A stretch of DNA of 64,000 nucleotides, taken from contig NZ_VCQU01000001.1 in the NCBI RefSeq assembly GCF_012932915.1, forward strand, positions 62,001 through 126,000, read 5' to 3'. Under the pieces are notes generated by a model, which was not told the origin of the DNA, ran no database searches, and was given only the letters and a program-made list of their open reading frames with translations. Below are positions 38,147-48,444 of the stretch, in pieces (the stretch's first letter is position 1; the number at the start of each line of letters is the position of its first letter). Origin of the DNA: Antrihabitans stalactiti (GTDB lineage Bacteria > Actinomycetota > Actinomycetes > Mycobacteriales > Mycobacteriaceae). A program made the translations under genes and the position numbers.

Positions 38147-40087
38147 ATGACTGTCACTGCACTGCGCACGGCCGCGCCGGCCCCCGCGACACCGTCGGAA
38201 GCGCTTTTCAACCCCAAGACCGCCACGTTTACCGAGTTCGATCCCGAGACCCAACGGCTTTTCAAGGTGGTCGTCGACTTCTTCGAGACCCGCGGCAAGA
38301 AGGTGCTCAAGGAGCAAGACCGCGACCTGATCTGGTACTCGGACTTCCTCGAGGTCGTCAAGACCGAGCGAATCTTCGCAACCTTCCTGACCCCTGCGGC
38401 CCTGGCGGACGGCGATCCGAACAAGCGCTGGGACACCGGCCGCAACGCGATGCTGAGCAAGATCCTCGGCTTCTACGGCATGGCGTACTGGTACGTCTGG
38501 CAGGTCACGATCCTCGGCCTCGGACCCATCTGGCAGAGCAGCAACGTCGCCGCCAAGAAGCGTGCTGCCGAACAGCTGGAAAACGGCGAAATCTTCGCGT
38601 TCGGCCTGTCGGAGAAGGACCACGGCGCCGACGTCTACTCGACGGACATGGTGCTCACGCCGGCGGGCGACGGCGACTTCACCGCGACCGGCGGCAAGCA
38701 TTACATCGGCAACGGCAACCTCGCCCGCATGGTGTCGATCTTCGGCCGCCGCGCCGACAAGCCGATTCTCGACAGCGCCGATTTCGAACGGCACGCCAAT
38801 GAGGACGAGTTCGACGGCTACGTCTTCTTTGCTGCAGACAGCCAGCACCCCGCCTACAAACTGGGCCGCAACGTCGTCGACGCCCAGATGTACGTCGCCG
38901 CATTCGATCTCGAGGACTACCCGGTCAAGGCCGACGACATTCTGCACACCGGAAAGTCCGCGTTCCACGCAGCGATCAACACGGTCAACGTCGGCAAGTT
39001 CAATCTCGGATTCGGTGCGATCGGCGCGTGCGAGCACTCCTACCACGAGGCCGTCACGCACGCCGAGAACCGAATCCTGTTCGGGCAGCGCGTAACCGAG
39101 TTCCCGCAGGTCCGGCGAATGCTCGCCGACGCCTACGCTCGCCTCATCGCGATGAAGCTCTACAGCGAGCGCGCCATCGACTACATGCGTTCCGCCTCAC
39201 CGGAAGACCGTCGCTACCTGCTGTTCAACTCGATCGAGAAGATGACGGTGACCCGCCAGGGCGAATCGGTGATGATCGGCCTCTGGGACACGATTGCCGC
39301 GCGCGCCTTCGAGAACGACATGTACTTCCCGATGGCGATCCTCGGCGTCAGCGGTCTGCCGCGGCTCGAAGGTACAGTCCACGTCAACATGGCGCTCGCG
39401 CTGAAGTTCATGCAGAACTACATGTTCAATCCCGCCGACGCCGGCCTCGCACTTCTGCGCTACTTGCCTGGCAACCCGACCTTGTCGAAGGTGCTGCGCA
39501 AGTCGAGCCGCGCCGCCACCCCCGTGCTGAGTCGCGGTGTCGCCCAACTGCGTTCGGAGCTGTCACGAGCGACGTTCGAGCCCGTCCCGACGCGGCGCGA
39601 TACCGCCGACGACGAGTTCCTGTTCCGTCAGGGACCGAGCCGCGGCCTGAGCAAGGTCCGGTTCCACGACTGGCGCCCGATCTTCGAAGCGTTCTCGCAC
39701 GTGCCGAACGTCGCAGTCTTCCTCGAGCAGGCCGAGGGTCTGCAAACGCTGTTGGCATCGGCGACCCCCACGGCCGACCAACAGAAAGACGTCGACTTCC
39801 TGTTCGCAATCGGCGAGATGTTCACGCTGATTCCGTACGCTCAGCTGGTGTTGGAACAGGCGCAGATCGCAGGCACACGGACCGATGTCCTCGACCAGAT
39901 CTTCGACGTCCTGGTCCGCGACTTCTCAGGGCATGCCGTGACGTTGAACGGCAAGCCGAACGCGACGAAGGCGCAGCAAACTCAGGGGCTCAACCTGATT
40001 CGCCGTCCGCTCGCCGACGAGGGCCGTTTCGACCGGGTCGTCACCCTTGCGCGCGCGGTCGCCGGCTCGTACGAGATGAACCCCTGA
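38147..40087 (+). CDS. Long-type acyl-CoA dehydrogenase
   Basis: 646-residue FAD-dependent acyl-CoA dehydrogenase, longer than the usual 380-400 and similar to FadE5-type enzymes. Recognisable blocks: FAFGLSEKDHGADVYSTD, the FAD/substrate part GAIGACEHSYHEAVTHAENR, and LEGTVHVN with Glu408 as probable catalytic base. ATG 38147. Followed 2 bases later by a TetR regulator, so the pair is probably self-regulated by a fatty-acyl-CoA ligand. The M. tuberculosis suf neighbourhood also has a fadE (fadE15, Rv1467c) here, so this may be a positional counterpart. Chain-length preference unknown. Confidence 0.88.
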   Translation: MTVTALRTAAPAPATPSEALFNPKTATFTEFDPETQRLFKVVVDFFETRGKKVLKEQDRDLIWYSDFLEVVKTERIFATFLTPAALADGDPNKRWDTGRNAMLSKILGFYGMAYWYVWQVTILGLGPIWQSSNVAAKKRAAEQLENGEIFAFGLSEKDHGADVYSTDMVLTPAGDGDFTATGGKHYIGNGNLARMVSIFGRRADKPILDSADFERHANEDEFDGYVFFAADSQHPAYKLGRNVVDAQMYVAAFDLEDYPVKADDILHTGKSAFHAAINTVNVGKFNLGFGAIGACEHSYHEAVTHAENRILFGQRVTEFPQVRRMLADAYARLIAMKLYSERAIDYMRSASPEDRRYLLFNSIEKMTVTRQGESVMIGLWDTIAARAFENDMYFPMAILGVSGLPRLEGTVHVNMALALKFMQNYMFNPADAGLALLRYLPGNPTLSKVLRKSSRAATPVLSRGVAQLRSELSRATFEPVPTRRDTADDEFLFRQGPSRGLSKVRFHDWRPIFEAFSHVPNVAVFLEQAEGLQTLLASATPTADQQKDVDFLFAIGEMFTLIPYAQLVLEQAQIAGTRTDVLDQIFDVLVRDFSGHAVTLNGKPNATKAQQTQGLNLIRRPLADEGRFDRVVTLARAVAGSYEMNP

Positions 40088-40089
40088 CG

Positions 40090-40746
40090 ATGACCGATAC
40101 GGCAGCTGCGGCGGGGGACGTCAAGCCTCGCCGCATGCTGCCGTCCGAACGTCGGGACGACCTCATTGCGGCCACGCTCTCACTGTTCGGCCGCAAACCC
40201 CACCACAAGGTCACCCCGGCGGACATCGTTGCCGAAGCCGGAGTTTCGCGGGCGCTGTTCTACCGCTACTTCTCCAGCATGGACGAGCTGAACATCGCCG
40301 CACTGGAGAAAGTGACCGAAGGTCTCACCGCGCAACTCCTGCCGCCCGAAGACGAGCCGCTGGTCGGTCAGGTGCGCCACGCGATCCACGAGCTCTTCAG
40401 CTTCGCCAGGGCATATCCGACGCCGTACATCGCGCTCGTCAGGCGCGGTCCAGGGGTGTCGACGCCCGGAGCGTACGAGTTGGTCGAAAAGGTGCGAACC
40501 GACACGATCGACGCCATCCTCGCGCGAGCACGTGCGGCGCCGACGCCGTACCTGCTGCTGACAGTACGGTCGTGGATCGGGTTGCTGGAAGGCACAGTCT
40601 TGACCTGGTTGACCGACCGAGTCGAAGAACGCGCGCTGCCCAGGCACGAGTTGGAGGACTGGCTACTCGGTCAGTTGCGAGCCATGGTTGCTGCGACGAC
40701 CGAGTTCGATTCGGGGGCAGCCGACCTGGCCCGAGGCCTGCAGTAG
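40090..40746 (+). CDS. TetR-family regulator
   Basis: 218-residue TetR-type regulator. HTH at about residues 20-62: RRDDLIAATLSLFGRKPHHK, ADIVAEAGVSRALFYRYFSS. The C-terminal ligand domain is all-helical. ATG 40090 lies 2 bases after the acyl-CoA dehydrogenase stop, so it is co-transcribed and probably binds the repeats at 38092-38133. It does not look like an ArpA-type gamma-butyrolactone receptor by its N-terminus, although that cannot be settled by eye. Confidence 0.9.
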   Translation: MTDTAAAAGDVKPRRMLPSERRDDLIAATLSLFGRKPHHKVTPADIVAEAGVSRALFYRYFSSMDELNIAALEKVTEGLTAQLLPPEDEPLVGQVRHAIHELFSFARAYPTPYIALVRRGPGVSTPGAYELVEKVRTDTIDAILARARAAPTPYLLLTVRSWIGLLEGTVLTWLTDRVEERALPRHELEDWLLGQLRAMVAATTEFDSGAADLARGLQ

Positions 40747-40749
40747 CGT
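40744..40749 (+). promoter_or_regulatory. Candidate leaderless promoter -10
   Basis: TAGCGT, 7 bases before ATG 40757; its first three bases are the TetR stop codon. Suggests the SRPBCC gene can be transcribed on its own as a leaderless mRNA. Confidence 0.35.
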
Positions 40750-40756
40750 GGGTGAC

Positions 40757-41224
40757 ATGTCCAATTCCGTAACTGTCCATATCGATGCCCCACCCGACGT
40801 CGTCTGGGAGCTGGTCAGCGACGTCACGCGGATCGGCGAGTTCAGCCCCGAAACCTTCGAAGCCGAATGGCTCAAAGGCGCAACCGCACCCGCCGTCGGG
40901 GTGAAGTTCCGCGGTCACGTCAAGCGCAACGGCATCGGGCCGATCTACTGGACCGTCTGCCGGATCATCACGTGCGAACCTGGTCGCGAACTGGCATTCA
41001 CCGTCCTGGGTCCGGGCGGCATGGACGTCAACACGTGGCGCTACCAGCTGGAACCCAGCGGCGACGGAACCGATGTCACCGAGTCGTTCGAACTCGCCGG
41101 TGCGTTGCCGGTACGGATCTACTGGTTGCTGGCCGGTTGGACGCGCGGAAAGACCAACCGCGAGAACATGTTGACCACGCTCAATCGCATCAAGAACGTT
41201 GTCGAGAAGTCACCGCGTCGATGA
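40757..41224 (+). CDS. SRPBCC (START-like) family protein
   Basis: 155-residue protein of the SRPBCC/polyketide-cyclase fold: SVTVHIDAPPDVVWELVSDVTRIGEFSPE at the N-terminus, a beta-sheet core, and a C-terminal helix (TNRENMLTTLNRIKNVVE). These helix-grip proteins bind hydrophobic ligands; some are aromatase/cyclases, many only carriers. ATG 40757, 10 bases after the TetR stop. Its partner could be a lipid handled by the adjacent dehydrogenase. The stop lies 12 bases before a family A palindrome. Confidence 0.85.
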   Translation: MSNSVTVHIDAPPDVVWELVSDVTRIGEFSPETFEAEWLKGATAPAVGVKFRGHVKRNGIGPIYWTVCRIITCEPGRELAFTVLGPGGMDVNTWRYQLEPSGDGTDVTESFELAGALPVRIYWLLAGWTRGKTNRENMLTTLNRIKNVVEKSPRR

Positions 41225-41236
41225 TGGTGCGCGCCC

Positions 41237-41282
41237 CTCGTGAGTCTTTTTGGAGTCCCTGGACTCCTAAAAGACTCACGAG
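41237..41282. repeat. Palindromic element, family A, copy 3 (hybrid arms)
   Basis: 46-base copy whose left arm has TTTTTGG but whose right arm has CCTAAAA, leaving one mismatch in the stem. It lies between convergent genes, and the right arm contains the stop codon of the SDR gene on the minus strand (41276-41278). Confidence 0.88.
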
Positions 41283-42004
41283 GGGTGGGTGGCGTCGATG
41301 ATGGTGCCGGCTTGTGCGTCGTAGTTGCCTCGCGCGATGTCGACCACGAGCGTCGCGGTGGCAGCGGCCGAATCCCAGTCCGTCACATCTGCCCATATCG
41401 GCATCGCTTCGGTCATCGGGGTTTTGACCAACCCCGGTAACACGTCGACCACCACGACTCCGGTACCGGCGAGTGACGGCGCGATCGACTCGGTGAAGAT
41501 CGACAACGCCCGCTTCGAGACGGCGTAGCCGGTGTACGTGCCAGTCTTGGCTGCGGCGCGCGCAAGGCTCGTGATGTTCACGACGTGACCGCGACCGCGC
41601 GCGATCATGGCTGGCAGCAATGCGCGGGTCAGCAGCATCGGACCACGCAGATTCGTCTCGACCACCCGCCACATCTCGTCGGTGTCGGCATCGGCGAACG
41701 GCCGTTCCGACGACTCGATGGTTCCGGCATTGTTGACGAGCAGATCGACAGGGCCGAGATGCTGTTCGACGTGCAGGATCACGCGGTCGATCGCCGCAGC
41801 GTCGGTGACATCGATTGCTGCGGGAAAGCAACGGACCGAATGACGTTCGGTCAGTTCGTCGGCCAACGCCCGGACCTCGCTGCCGCTCCGAGCAAGCAGC
41901 AGCAGCGACATTCCTTCGGCAGCAAGAGTGCTCGCGATCTCACGACCGATCCCGCGGCCCGCTCCGGTGACAACACCGACACGTCCGCGCAGAGCGCTGC
42001 TCAC
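41276..42004 (-). CDS. SDR oxidoreductase at the end of the suf operon
   Basis: 242-residue classical SDR: TGAGRGIGREIAS, LLVNNAGTIESS, NITSLARAA and YAVSKRALSIF. GTG 42004 is 2 bases from the SufT stop, so it is the distal gene of the suf operon. A link to Fe-S assembly is not evident; the substrate is unknown. Its last codons and stop (...ACC/CAC-type His-Pro-Ser-stop) run into a family A palindrome, so the natural C-terminus may have been replaced when the element inserted. Confidence 0.85.
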   Translation of the reverse strand: MSSALRGRVGVVTGAGRGIGREIASTLAAEGMSLLLLARSGSEVRALADELTERHSVRCFPAAIDVTDAAAIDRVILHVEQHLGPVDLLVNNAGTIESSERPFADADTDEMWRVVETNLRGPMLLTRALLPAMIARGRGHVVNITSLARAAAKTGTYTGYAVSKRALSIFTESIAPSLAGTGVVVVDVLPGLVKTPMTEAMPIWADVTDWDSAAATATLVVDIARGNYDAQAGTIIDATHPS

Positions 42005-42006
42005 CC

Positions 42007-42351
42007 CTAGACGGTGAACCCGAGGGCGCGCAGCTGTTCGCGGCCGTCGTCGGTGATCTTGTCCGGGCCCCACGGCGGTACCCAGACCCAGTTGATCTTG
42101 ATATCTTCGACAAGGCCGCTGCGCACCAAGGCATTTCGCGACTGATCTTCGATCACGTCGGTCAGCGGGCAGGCCGCCGACGTGAGTGTCATGTCGAGCA
42201 AAGCGATGTCGTTCTCCACGGCGATGCCGTACACCAAGCCGAGGTCGACAACGTTGATGCCGAGTTCGGGGTCGACGACATCGCGCATCGCCTCTTCGAG
42301 ATCGTCCAGCAATTGAACGTCGGTCTCTGTCTCGGGTGTTGCCTCGGTCAT
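42007..42351 (-). CDS. sufT: SufT/MIP18-family Fe-S assembly factor
   Basis: 114-residue MIP18/DUF59 protein. The core DVVDPELGINVVDLGLVYGI, then MTLTSAACPLTDVIEDQ with the conserved Cys, then a C-terminal WVPPWGPDKITDDGREQLRALGF, all fit SufT (Rv1466). It helps mature or deliver Fe-S clusters. ATG 42351 overlaps the SufU stop by 4 bases. Confidence 0.93.
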   Translation of the reverse strand: MTEATPETETDVQLLDDLEEAMRDVVDPELGINVVDLGLVYGIAVENDIALLDMTLTSAACPLTDVIEDQSRNALVRSGLVEDIKINWVWVPPWGPDKITDDGREQLRALGFTV

Positions 42352-42794
42352 GATGCTCGCCTCTCGTCTATCTGAACAATCGCGTCCTTGAACGCAAGCC
42401 AGCCCAACAACGCGCACTTCACACGAGCCGGATACTTCGACACACCCGCGAAGGCGATGCCGTCGCCGATCACGTCCTCATCACCTTCGACGGTACCGCG
42501 ACTGCTGATCATTTCGTTGAAAGAGTCGACGACCTTCAGCGCATCGACCAGCGGCAATCCGATCACCTGGTCGGTGAGCACCGACGTCGACGCCTGACTG
42601 ATCGAGCAACCCTGACCGTCGTACGAGACATCTTTGACGATGTTCTCATCCAAATGCACTCGCAGGGTGACCTCGTCACCGCACGTCGGGTTCACGTGAT
42701 GTACCTCTGCGCCGAACGGCTCGCGCAGCCCCCGCGCATGCGGGTGCTTGTAGTGATCCAGGATCACTTCCTGATACATCTGCTCCATTCTCAT
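42348..42794 (-). CDS. sufU: SufU, zinc-dependent sulfurtransferase partner of SufS
   Basis: 148-residue SufU. Zinc ligands Cys38 (NPTCGDEV), Asp40, Cys63 (GQGCSISQAS) and Cys127 (VKCALLGW) are all present, with the SufU-specific insertion between the second and third. It accepts persulfide sulfur from SufS. Start ATG 42794 (ATG 42788 is possible). Unusually, 95 bases containing a family A palindrome separate it from sufS, where overlap or close spacing would be expected. Confidence 0.95.
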   Translation of the reverse strand: MRMEQMYQEVILDHYKHPHARGLREPFGAEVHHVNPTCGDEVTLRVHLDENIVKDVSYDGQGCSISQASTSVLTDQVIGLPLVDALKVVDSFNEMISSRGTVEGDEDVIGDGIAFAGVSKYPARVKCALLGWLAFKDAIVQIDERRAS

Positions 42795-42818
42795 TTTGCC
42801 TCGCTCCGCTCGGCCACC

Positions 42819-42864
42819 GTCGTGAGTCTTTTTGGAGTCCCTGGACTCCTAAAAGACTCACGAG
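42819..42864. repeat. Palindromic element, family A, copy 4 (inside suf operon)
   Basis: Copy with its left outermost C replaced by G and hybrid arms (TTTTTGG/CCTAAAA). It lies 25 bases after the sufS stop and 24 bases before sufU on the minus strand, so it is transcribed in the middle of the operon, where it could attenuate or process the mRNA. Confidence 0.88.
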
Positions 42865-42889
42865 GGTTGGGCTCACTCACACGCATGGG

Positions 42890-44914
<2,025 letters not shown>

Positions 44915-44937
44915 TGTGTGTTCCTTAGGGATTGGGC

Positions 44938-46140
44938 TCAAACACCGACGGCGGCGAGCTCGGTTTCGATTGCCGCTTCGAGTCGGTCGCGAATTTCGGT
45001 GACAGCGATCTTGTTGATGATTTCGTGGAAGAAGCCGCGTACCACCAGCCGTCGCGCCTGATCTTCCGGAATACCGCGCGCACGTAGGTAGAACAGCTGT
45101 TCATCGTCGAATCTTCCCGTCGCACTGGCGTGCCCGGCGCCCTGGATCTCGCCGGTCTCGATTTCGAGGTTCGGGACCGAGTCGGCACGCGCGCCGTCGG
45201 TGAGGACGAGGTTGCGGTTCAATTCGAACGTGTCGGTGCCTTCGGCTGCCGCGCGAATGAGCACGTCGCCGACCCAGACCGTGTGCGCGTCCGGCTTGCC
45301 TGAGTTCGGATCACCCTGCAGCGCTCCCTTGTACGTCACGCGGGACTTGCAATGCGGCTGCGAATGGTCGACCAGCAAACGCTGCTCGAAATGCTGGCCG
45401 GCGTCGGCGAAGTACAGACCGAGCAACTCGGCGTCGCCGCCAGGGCCGGCGTAATTCACTGTCGCGGTGAAGCGAACGAGGTCGCCACCGAGCGTGACCG
45501 CGGTATGCCGAAGCACTGCGTCGCGACCGAGCTTGGCGTGGTGCGCAACCGTATGGACCGCGTCGTCGGCCCAGTCCTGGACCGCGACGACCGTCAAAGC
45601 CGCGCCATCACCGATGACGAATTCGACGTTCTCCGCGAACGTTCCGCTGCCCTGCTGGTCGATGACGACTGTCGCCTTGGCGAACTGCTCCAGCCGAATC
45701 TGCAGGTGACCGAATGCCGTCTTTCCTTCGCCCGGACCGGTGACCGAGACGACGACTGCGTCGGCAACTTCGGCCTCCTTGGCGACGGTGATGACCGTCG
45801 CGGACTCGAAGGACGAGTACGCCTGCGCCGCAACGCGATCGGCAGGCTTGCCTGCCTGACCGAGGCGGGCGTCGTCGCGTCCGACAGTTTCGACGGACAC
45901 GTCGTGACCGGCCCGAACGTCAACGCTTGCAACGCCGTCCGCGATCGCAGTCCCGTCGTGCAGTCCGCGCAGCCGACGCATCGGGGTGAACCGCCACGCC
46001 TCGTCACGGCCCGACGGCACCTCGAATTGATTGACGTCGAACGAGGTGAAGACCTCGCCCTTGTTGGTCGCCGCTCCGGCGCCCGGGTTTTGTACTGGTC
46101 TGCCTTCTGCGGCTTCGACCACGTTTTCGACAGCCCCCAT
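44938..46140 (-). CDS. sufD: Fe-S scaffold protein SufD
   Basis: 400-residue SufD, partner of SufB in the SufB-C2-D scaffold. It has the SufBD beta-helix region and the C-terminal ATGRFDDEQLFYLRARGIPEDQARRLVVRGFFHEI block shared with SufB. ATG 46140 shares one base with the sufB stop. N-terminal about 50 residues include an EAWRFTP motif usual in SufD. Confidence 0.94.
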   Translation of the reverse strand: MGAVENVVEAAEGRPVQNPGAGAATNKGEVFTSFDVNQFEVPSGRDEAWRFTPMRRLRGLHDGTAIADGVASVDVRAGHDVSVETVGRDDARLGQAGKPADRVAAQAYSSFESATVITVAKEAEVADAVVVSVTGPGEGKTAFGHLQIRLEQFAKATVVIDQQGSGTFAENVEFVIGDGAALTVVAVQDWADDAVHTVAHHAKLGRDAVLRHTAVTLGGDLVRFTATVNYAGPGGDAELLGLYFADAGQHFEQRLLVDHSQPHCKSRVTYKGALQGDPNSGKPDAHTVWVGDVLIRAAAEGTDTFELNRNLVLTDGARADSVPNLEIETGEIQGAGHASATGRFDDEQLFYLRARGIPEDQARRLVVRGFFHEIINKIAVTEIRDRLEAAIETELAAVGV

Positions 46141-47576
46141 CAGCCGACGGACCCTTCCATCTGGAGCTCGATGAGCCGGTTCAATTCGAGCGCGTACTCC
46201 ATCGGCAGTTCCTTGGCGATGGGCTCGACGAACCCGCGCACCACCATGGCCATTGCCTCGTCCTCGGTGAGGCCGCGACTCATCAGGTAGAACAGCTGAT
46301 CATCGCTGACCTTCGAGACCGTTGCCTCGTGACCCATCGTCACGTCGTCCTCGCGGATGTCGACGTACGGGTAGGTGTCGGAGCGACTGATCTGATCGAC
46401 CAGCAGCGCATCGCACTTCACGGTCGACTTCGAGCCGTAGGCACCCTTGTTGACCTGGACCAGACCGCGGTAGGACGCGCGGCCACCGCCACGCGCGACC
46501 GACTTGCTGATGATCGTCGACGAGGTGTGCGGCGCGAGGTGCAGCATCTTCGCACCCGTGTCCTGGTGCTGACCTTCGCCTGCGAACGCCACCGAGAGAA
46601 CCTCGCCGTGCGCGTGCTCACCGGTCATCCAGACGGCCGGGTACTTCATGGTGACCTTGGAACCGATGTTGCCGTCGATCCACTCCATGGTCGCGCCGGC
46701 TTCGGCCTTGGCTCGCTTGGTGACCAGGTTGTAGACGTTGTTCGACCAGTTCTGAATCGTGGTGTACCGGCAGCGGCCACCCTTCTTCACGATGATCTCG
46801 ACGACCGCCGAGTGCAGCGAATCCGACTTGTAGATCGGCGCAGTACAGCCCTCGACGTAGTGCACGTAGGCACCCTCGTCGACGATGATCAGCGTGCGCT
46901 CGAACTGGCCCATGTTCTCGGTGTTGATCCGGAAGTAAGCCTGCAGCGGGATATCGACGTGCACGCCCGGCGGCACGTAGATGAAGGAGCCACCCGACCA
47001 CACCGACGTGTTCAGCGCGGAGAACTTGTTGTCACCGGCTGGGATGACCGTGCCGAAATACTGCCGGAACAGCTCTGGCTGCTCCTTCAGCGCGGTGTCG
47101 GTGTCCAGAAAGAGGACGCCCTGCTTCTCGAGGTCCTCACGGATCGAGTGGTAGACGACCTCCGACTCGTACTGAGCCGCGACACCCGAGACGAGGCGCT
47201 GCTTCTCCGCCTCCGGGATGCCGAGCTTGTCGTAGGTGTTCTTGATGTCGGCGGGCAGATCGTCCCAGGTCGCGGCCTGCTTCTCACTGGAGCGCACAAA
47301 GTACTTGATGTTGTCGAAGTCGATGCCGCTCAGATCCGAACCCCAGTTGGGCATGGGCTTGCGATCGAAGATACGCAGGGCCTTGAGGCGTGCCTCGAGC
47401 ATCCACTCGGGCTCGCTCTTCTTGGCCGAGATATCGCGGACAACCGCCTCGGACAGGCCGCGCTGCGCGCTTGCGCCCGCAACATCGGAATCGGACCAGC
47501 CGTAGCCGTACTTACCCAGCGACGCAATCGTCTCTTCCTGGGTCAGTGGCTCGGTCTGATCGCTGGTGAGCGTCAT
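46140..47576 (-). CDS. sufB: Fe-S scaffold protein SufB (no intein)
   Basis: 478-residue SufB. Recognisable blocks: [39 protein letters not shown] and the C-terminal [20 protein letters not shown]. The frame is continuous with normal length, so the intein that interrupts mycobacterial SufB is absent. ATG 47576 overlaps the sufR stop by 4 bases. Scaffold for de novo [4Fe-4S] assembly. Confidence 0.96.
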   Translation of the reverse strand: MTLTSDQTEPLTQEETIASLGKYGYGWSDSDVAGASAQRGLSEAVVRDISAKKSEPEWMLEARLKALRIFDRKPMPNWGSDLSGIDFDNIKYFVRSSEKQAATWDDLPADIKNTYDKLGIPEAEKQRLVSGVAAQYESEVVYHSIREDLEKQGVLFLDTDTALKEQPELFRQYFGTVIPAGDNKFSALNTSVWSGGSFIYVPPGVHVDIPLQAYFRINTENMGQFERTLIIVDEGAYVHYVEGCTAPIYKSDSLHSAVVEIIVKKGGRCRYTTIQNWSNNVYNLVTKRAKAEAGATMEWIDGNIGSKVTMKYPAVWMTGEHAHGEVLSVAFAGEGQHQDTGAKMLHLAPHTSSTIISKSVARGGGRASYRGLVQVNKGAYGSKSTVKCDALLVDQISRSDTYPYVDIREDDVTMGHEATVSKVSDDQLFYLMSRGLTEDEAMAMVVRGFVEPIAKELPMEYALELNRLIELQMEGSVG

Positions 47577-48355
47577 TCGGCTTCCTTCCGGATTGCTGGA
47601 GCGGGCTGTGCTCCGGCGAGGTTCGAAATCTGAATCAGCGGAACGTGTGTGGTGCAGGCGCAATCGCCGTTCGCGATGGTCGCCAACCGCTGGACGTGCG
47701 TGCCGAGCAAGTCGCGGAACGCGTTCAATTCCGCGTCACACAACTCGGGGAACTCTTCGGCGACATGTGACACCGGGCAGTGGTGCTGGCAGATCTGGAC
47801 GCCCGTGCCGACCTTGCGAGTCGATGCCGCGAAACCTGCCGAGGTGAACGCCTCGGCGATCTCGTCTGCCTTTTCTGCCGTCGCCTTCGGGTCCTGACCT
47901 GTGGTGGACGAGACGTTGGCCACAATCGACGCAACCCTCTTACGGGCGAATTCCTTGATCGCTCCCTCGCCACCGATTTCGCGCAATTGGCGCATAGCCG
48001 CACCGGCAAGGTCGTCGTAGGCGTGAGCTAGTTTGCCCCGACCTGCTGCGGTGAGTTGGTACTGCTTCGCCGGGCGTCCGCGACCGCGCTGTTGCCAGCT
48101 TGCCGACGACGCTGCACGCGCCTCACCTGCATCGATCAACGCATCGAGGTGGCGGCGCACACCCGCCGCAGTCAAGCCCAATTCGGAGCTGATCGACGTT
48201 GCGGTGATCGGCCCGTGCTCGAGCAACAACTGCACGATGGCCGCACGCGTGTGACCATCATGGGAAACGGACAGCGGAGCTACCGGATTGCCAGAACCGG
48301 ACATGGCCTGCTGACCTGCCCGTTCTGTCTCCGTGGCCTGCTGAAACGTTTTCAC
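47573..48355 (-). CDS. sufR: Fe-S-dependent repressor SufR
   Basis: 260-residue DeoR/ArsR-like winged-helix regulator heading the suf operon. HTH at about residues 48-80 ([20 protein letters not shown]). Likely cluster cysteines are Cys189, Cys193 and Cys206 ([20 protein letters not shown]), with Cys232 and Cys234 (GDCACTTH) further on. GTG 48355 or ATG 48304 may start it. By analogy with Rv1460 it represses suf when its cluster is loaded, sensing Fe-S status. The palindrome ACACTAGTGT just upstream is the likely site. Confidence 0.93.
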   Translation of the reverse strand: MKTFQQATETERAGQQAMSGSGNPVAPLSVSHDGHTRAAIVQLLLEHGPITATSISSELGLTAAGVRRHLDALIDAGEARAASSASWQQRGRGRPAKQYQLTAAGRGKLAHAYDDLAGAAMRQLREIGGEGAIKEFARKRVASIVANVSSTTGQDPKATAEKADEIAEAFTSAGFAASTRKVGTGVQICQHHCPVSHVAEEFPELCDAELNAFRDLLGTHVQRLATIANGDCACTTHVPLIQISNLAGAQPAPAIRKEAE

Positions 48356-48356
48356 A

Positions 48357-48366
48357 ACACTAGTGT
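48357..48366. promoter_or_regulatory. Likely SufR operator
   Basis: Perfect 10-base palindrome ACACTAGTGT (followed by GA) directly before the sufR start, in the sufR-mptB divergent region. ACACT/TGTGA half-sites are what I recall for mycobacterial SufR. It would block transcription of its own operon. Confidence 0.5.
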
Positions 48367-48432
48367 GACGGAATTCGGAGGCCGGGTCTAGGAAGGGTGC
48401 GCTTAGTTACACACCTTCGGTGCCTTGACAGC

Positions 48433-48438
48433 TAGGCT
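48433..48438 (+). promoter_or_regulatory. Candidate leaderless -10 for mptB
   Basis: TAGGCT lies 6 bases before GTG 48445, fitting a leaderless mptB transcript. TTGACA at 48425-48430 is too close to be its -35. Confidence 0.35.
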
Positions 48439-48444
48439 GCGCGT

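Noticed and set aside
11072-41283. Prophage or integrative element as source of the non-syntenic region
   Set aside because: No integrase, recombinase, phage structural gene, tRNA target or flanking direct repeat was seen.
46140-47576. Intein in SufB, as in mycobacteria
   Set aside because: The frame reads continuously as a 478-residue SufB with no splicing blocks or insertion.
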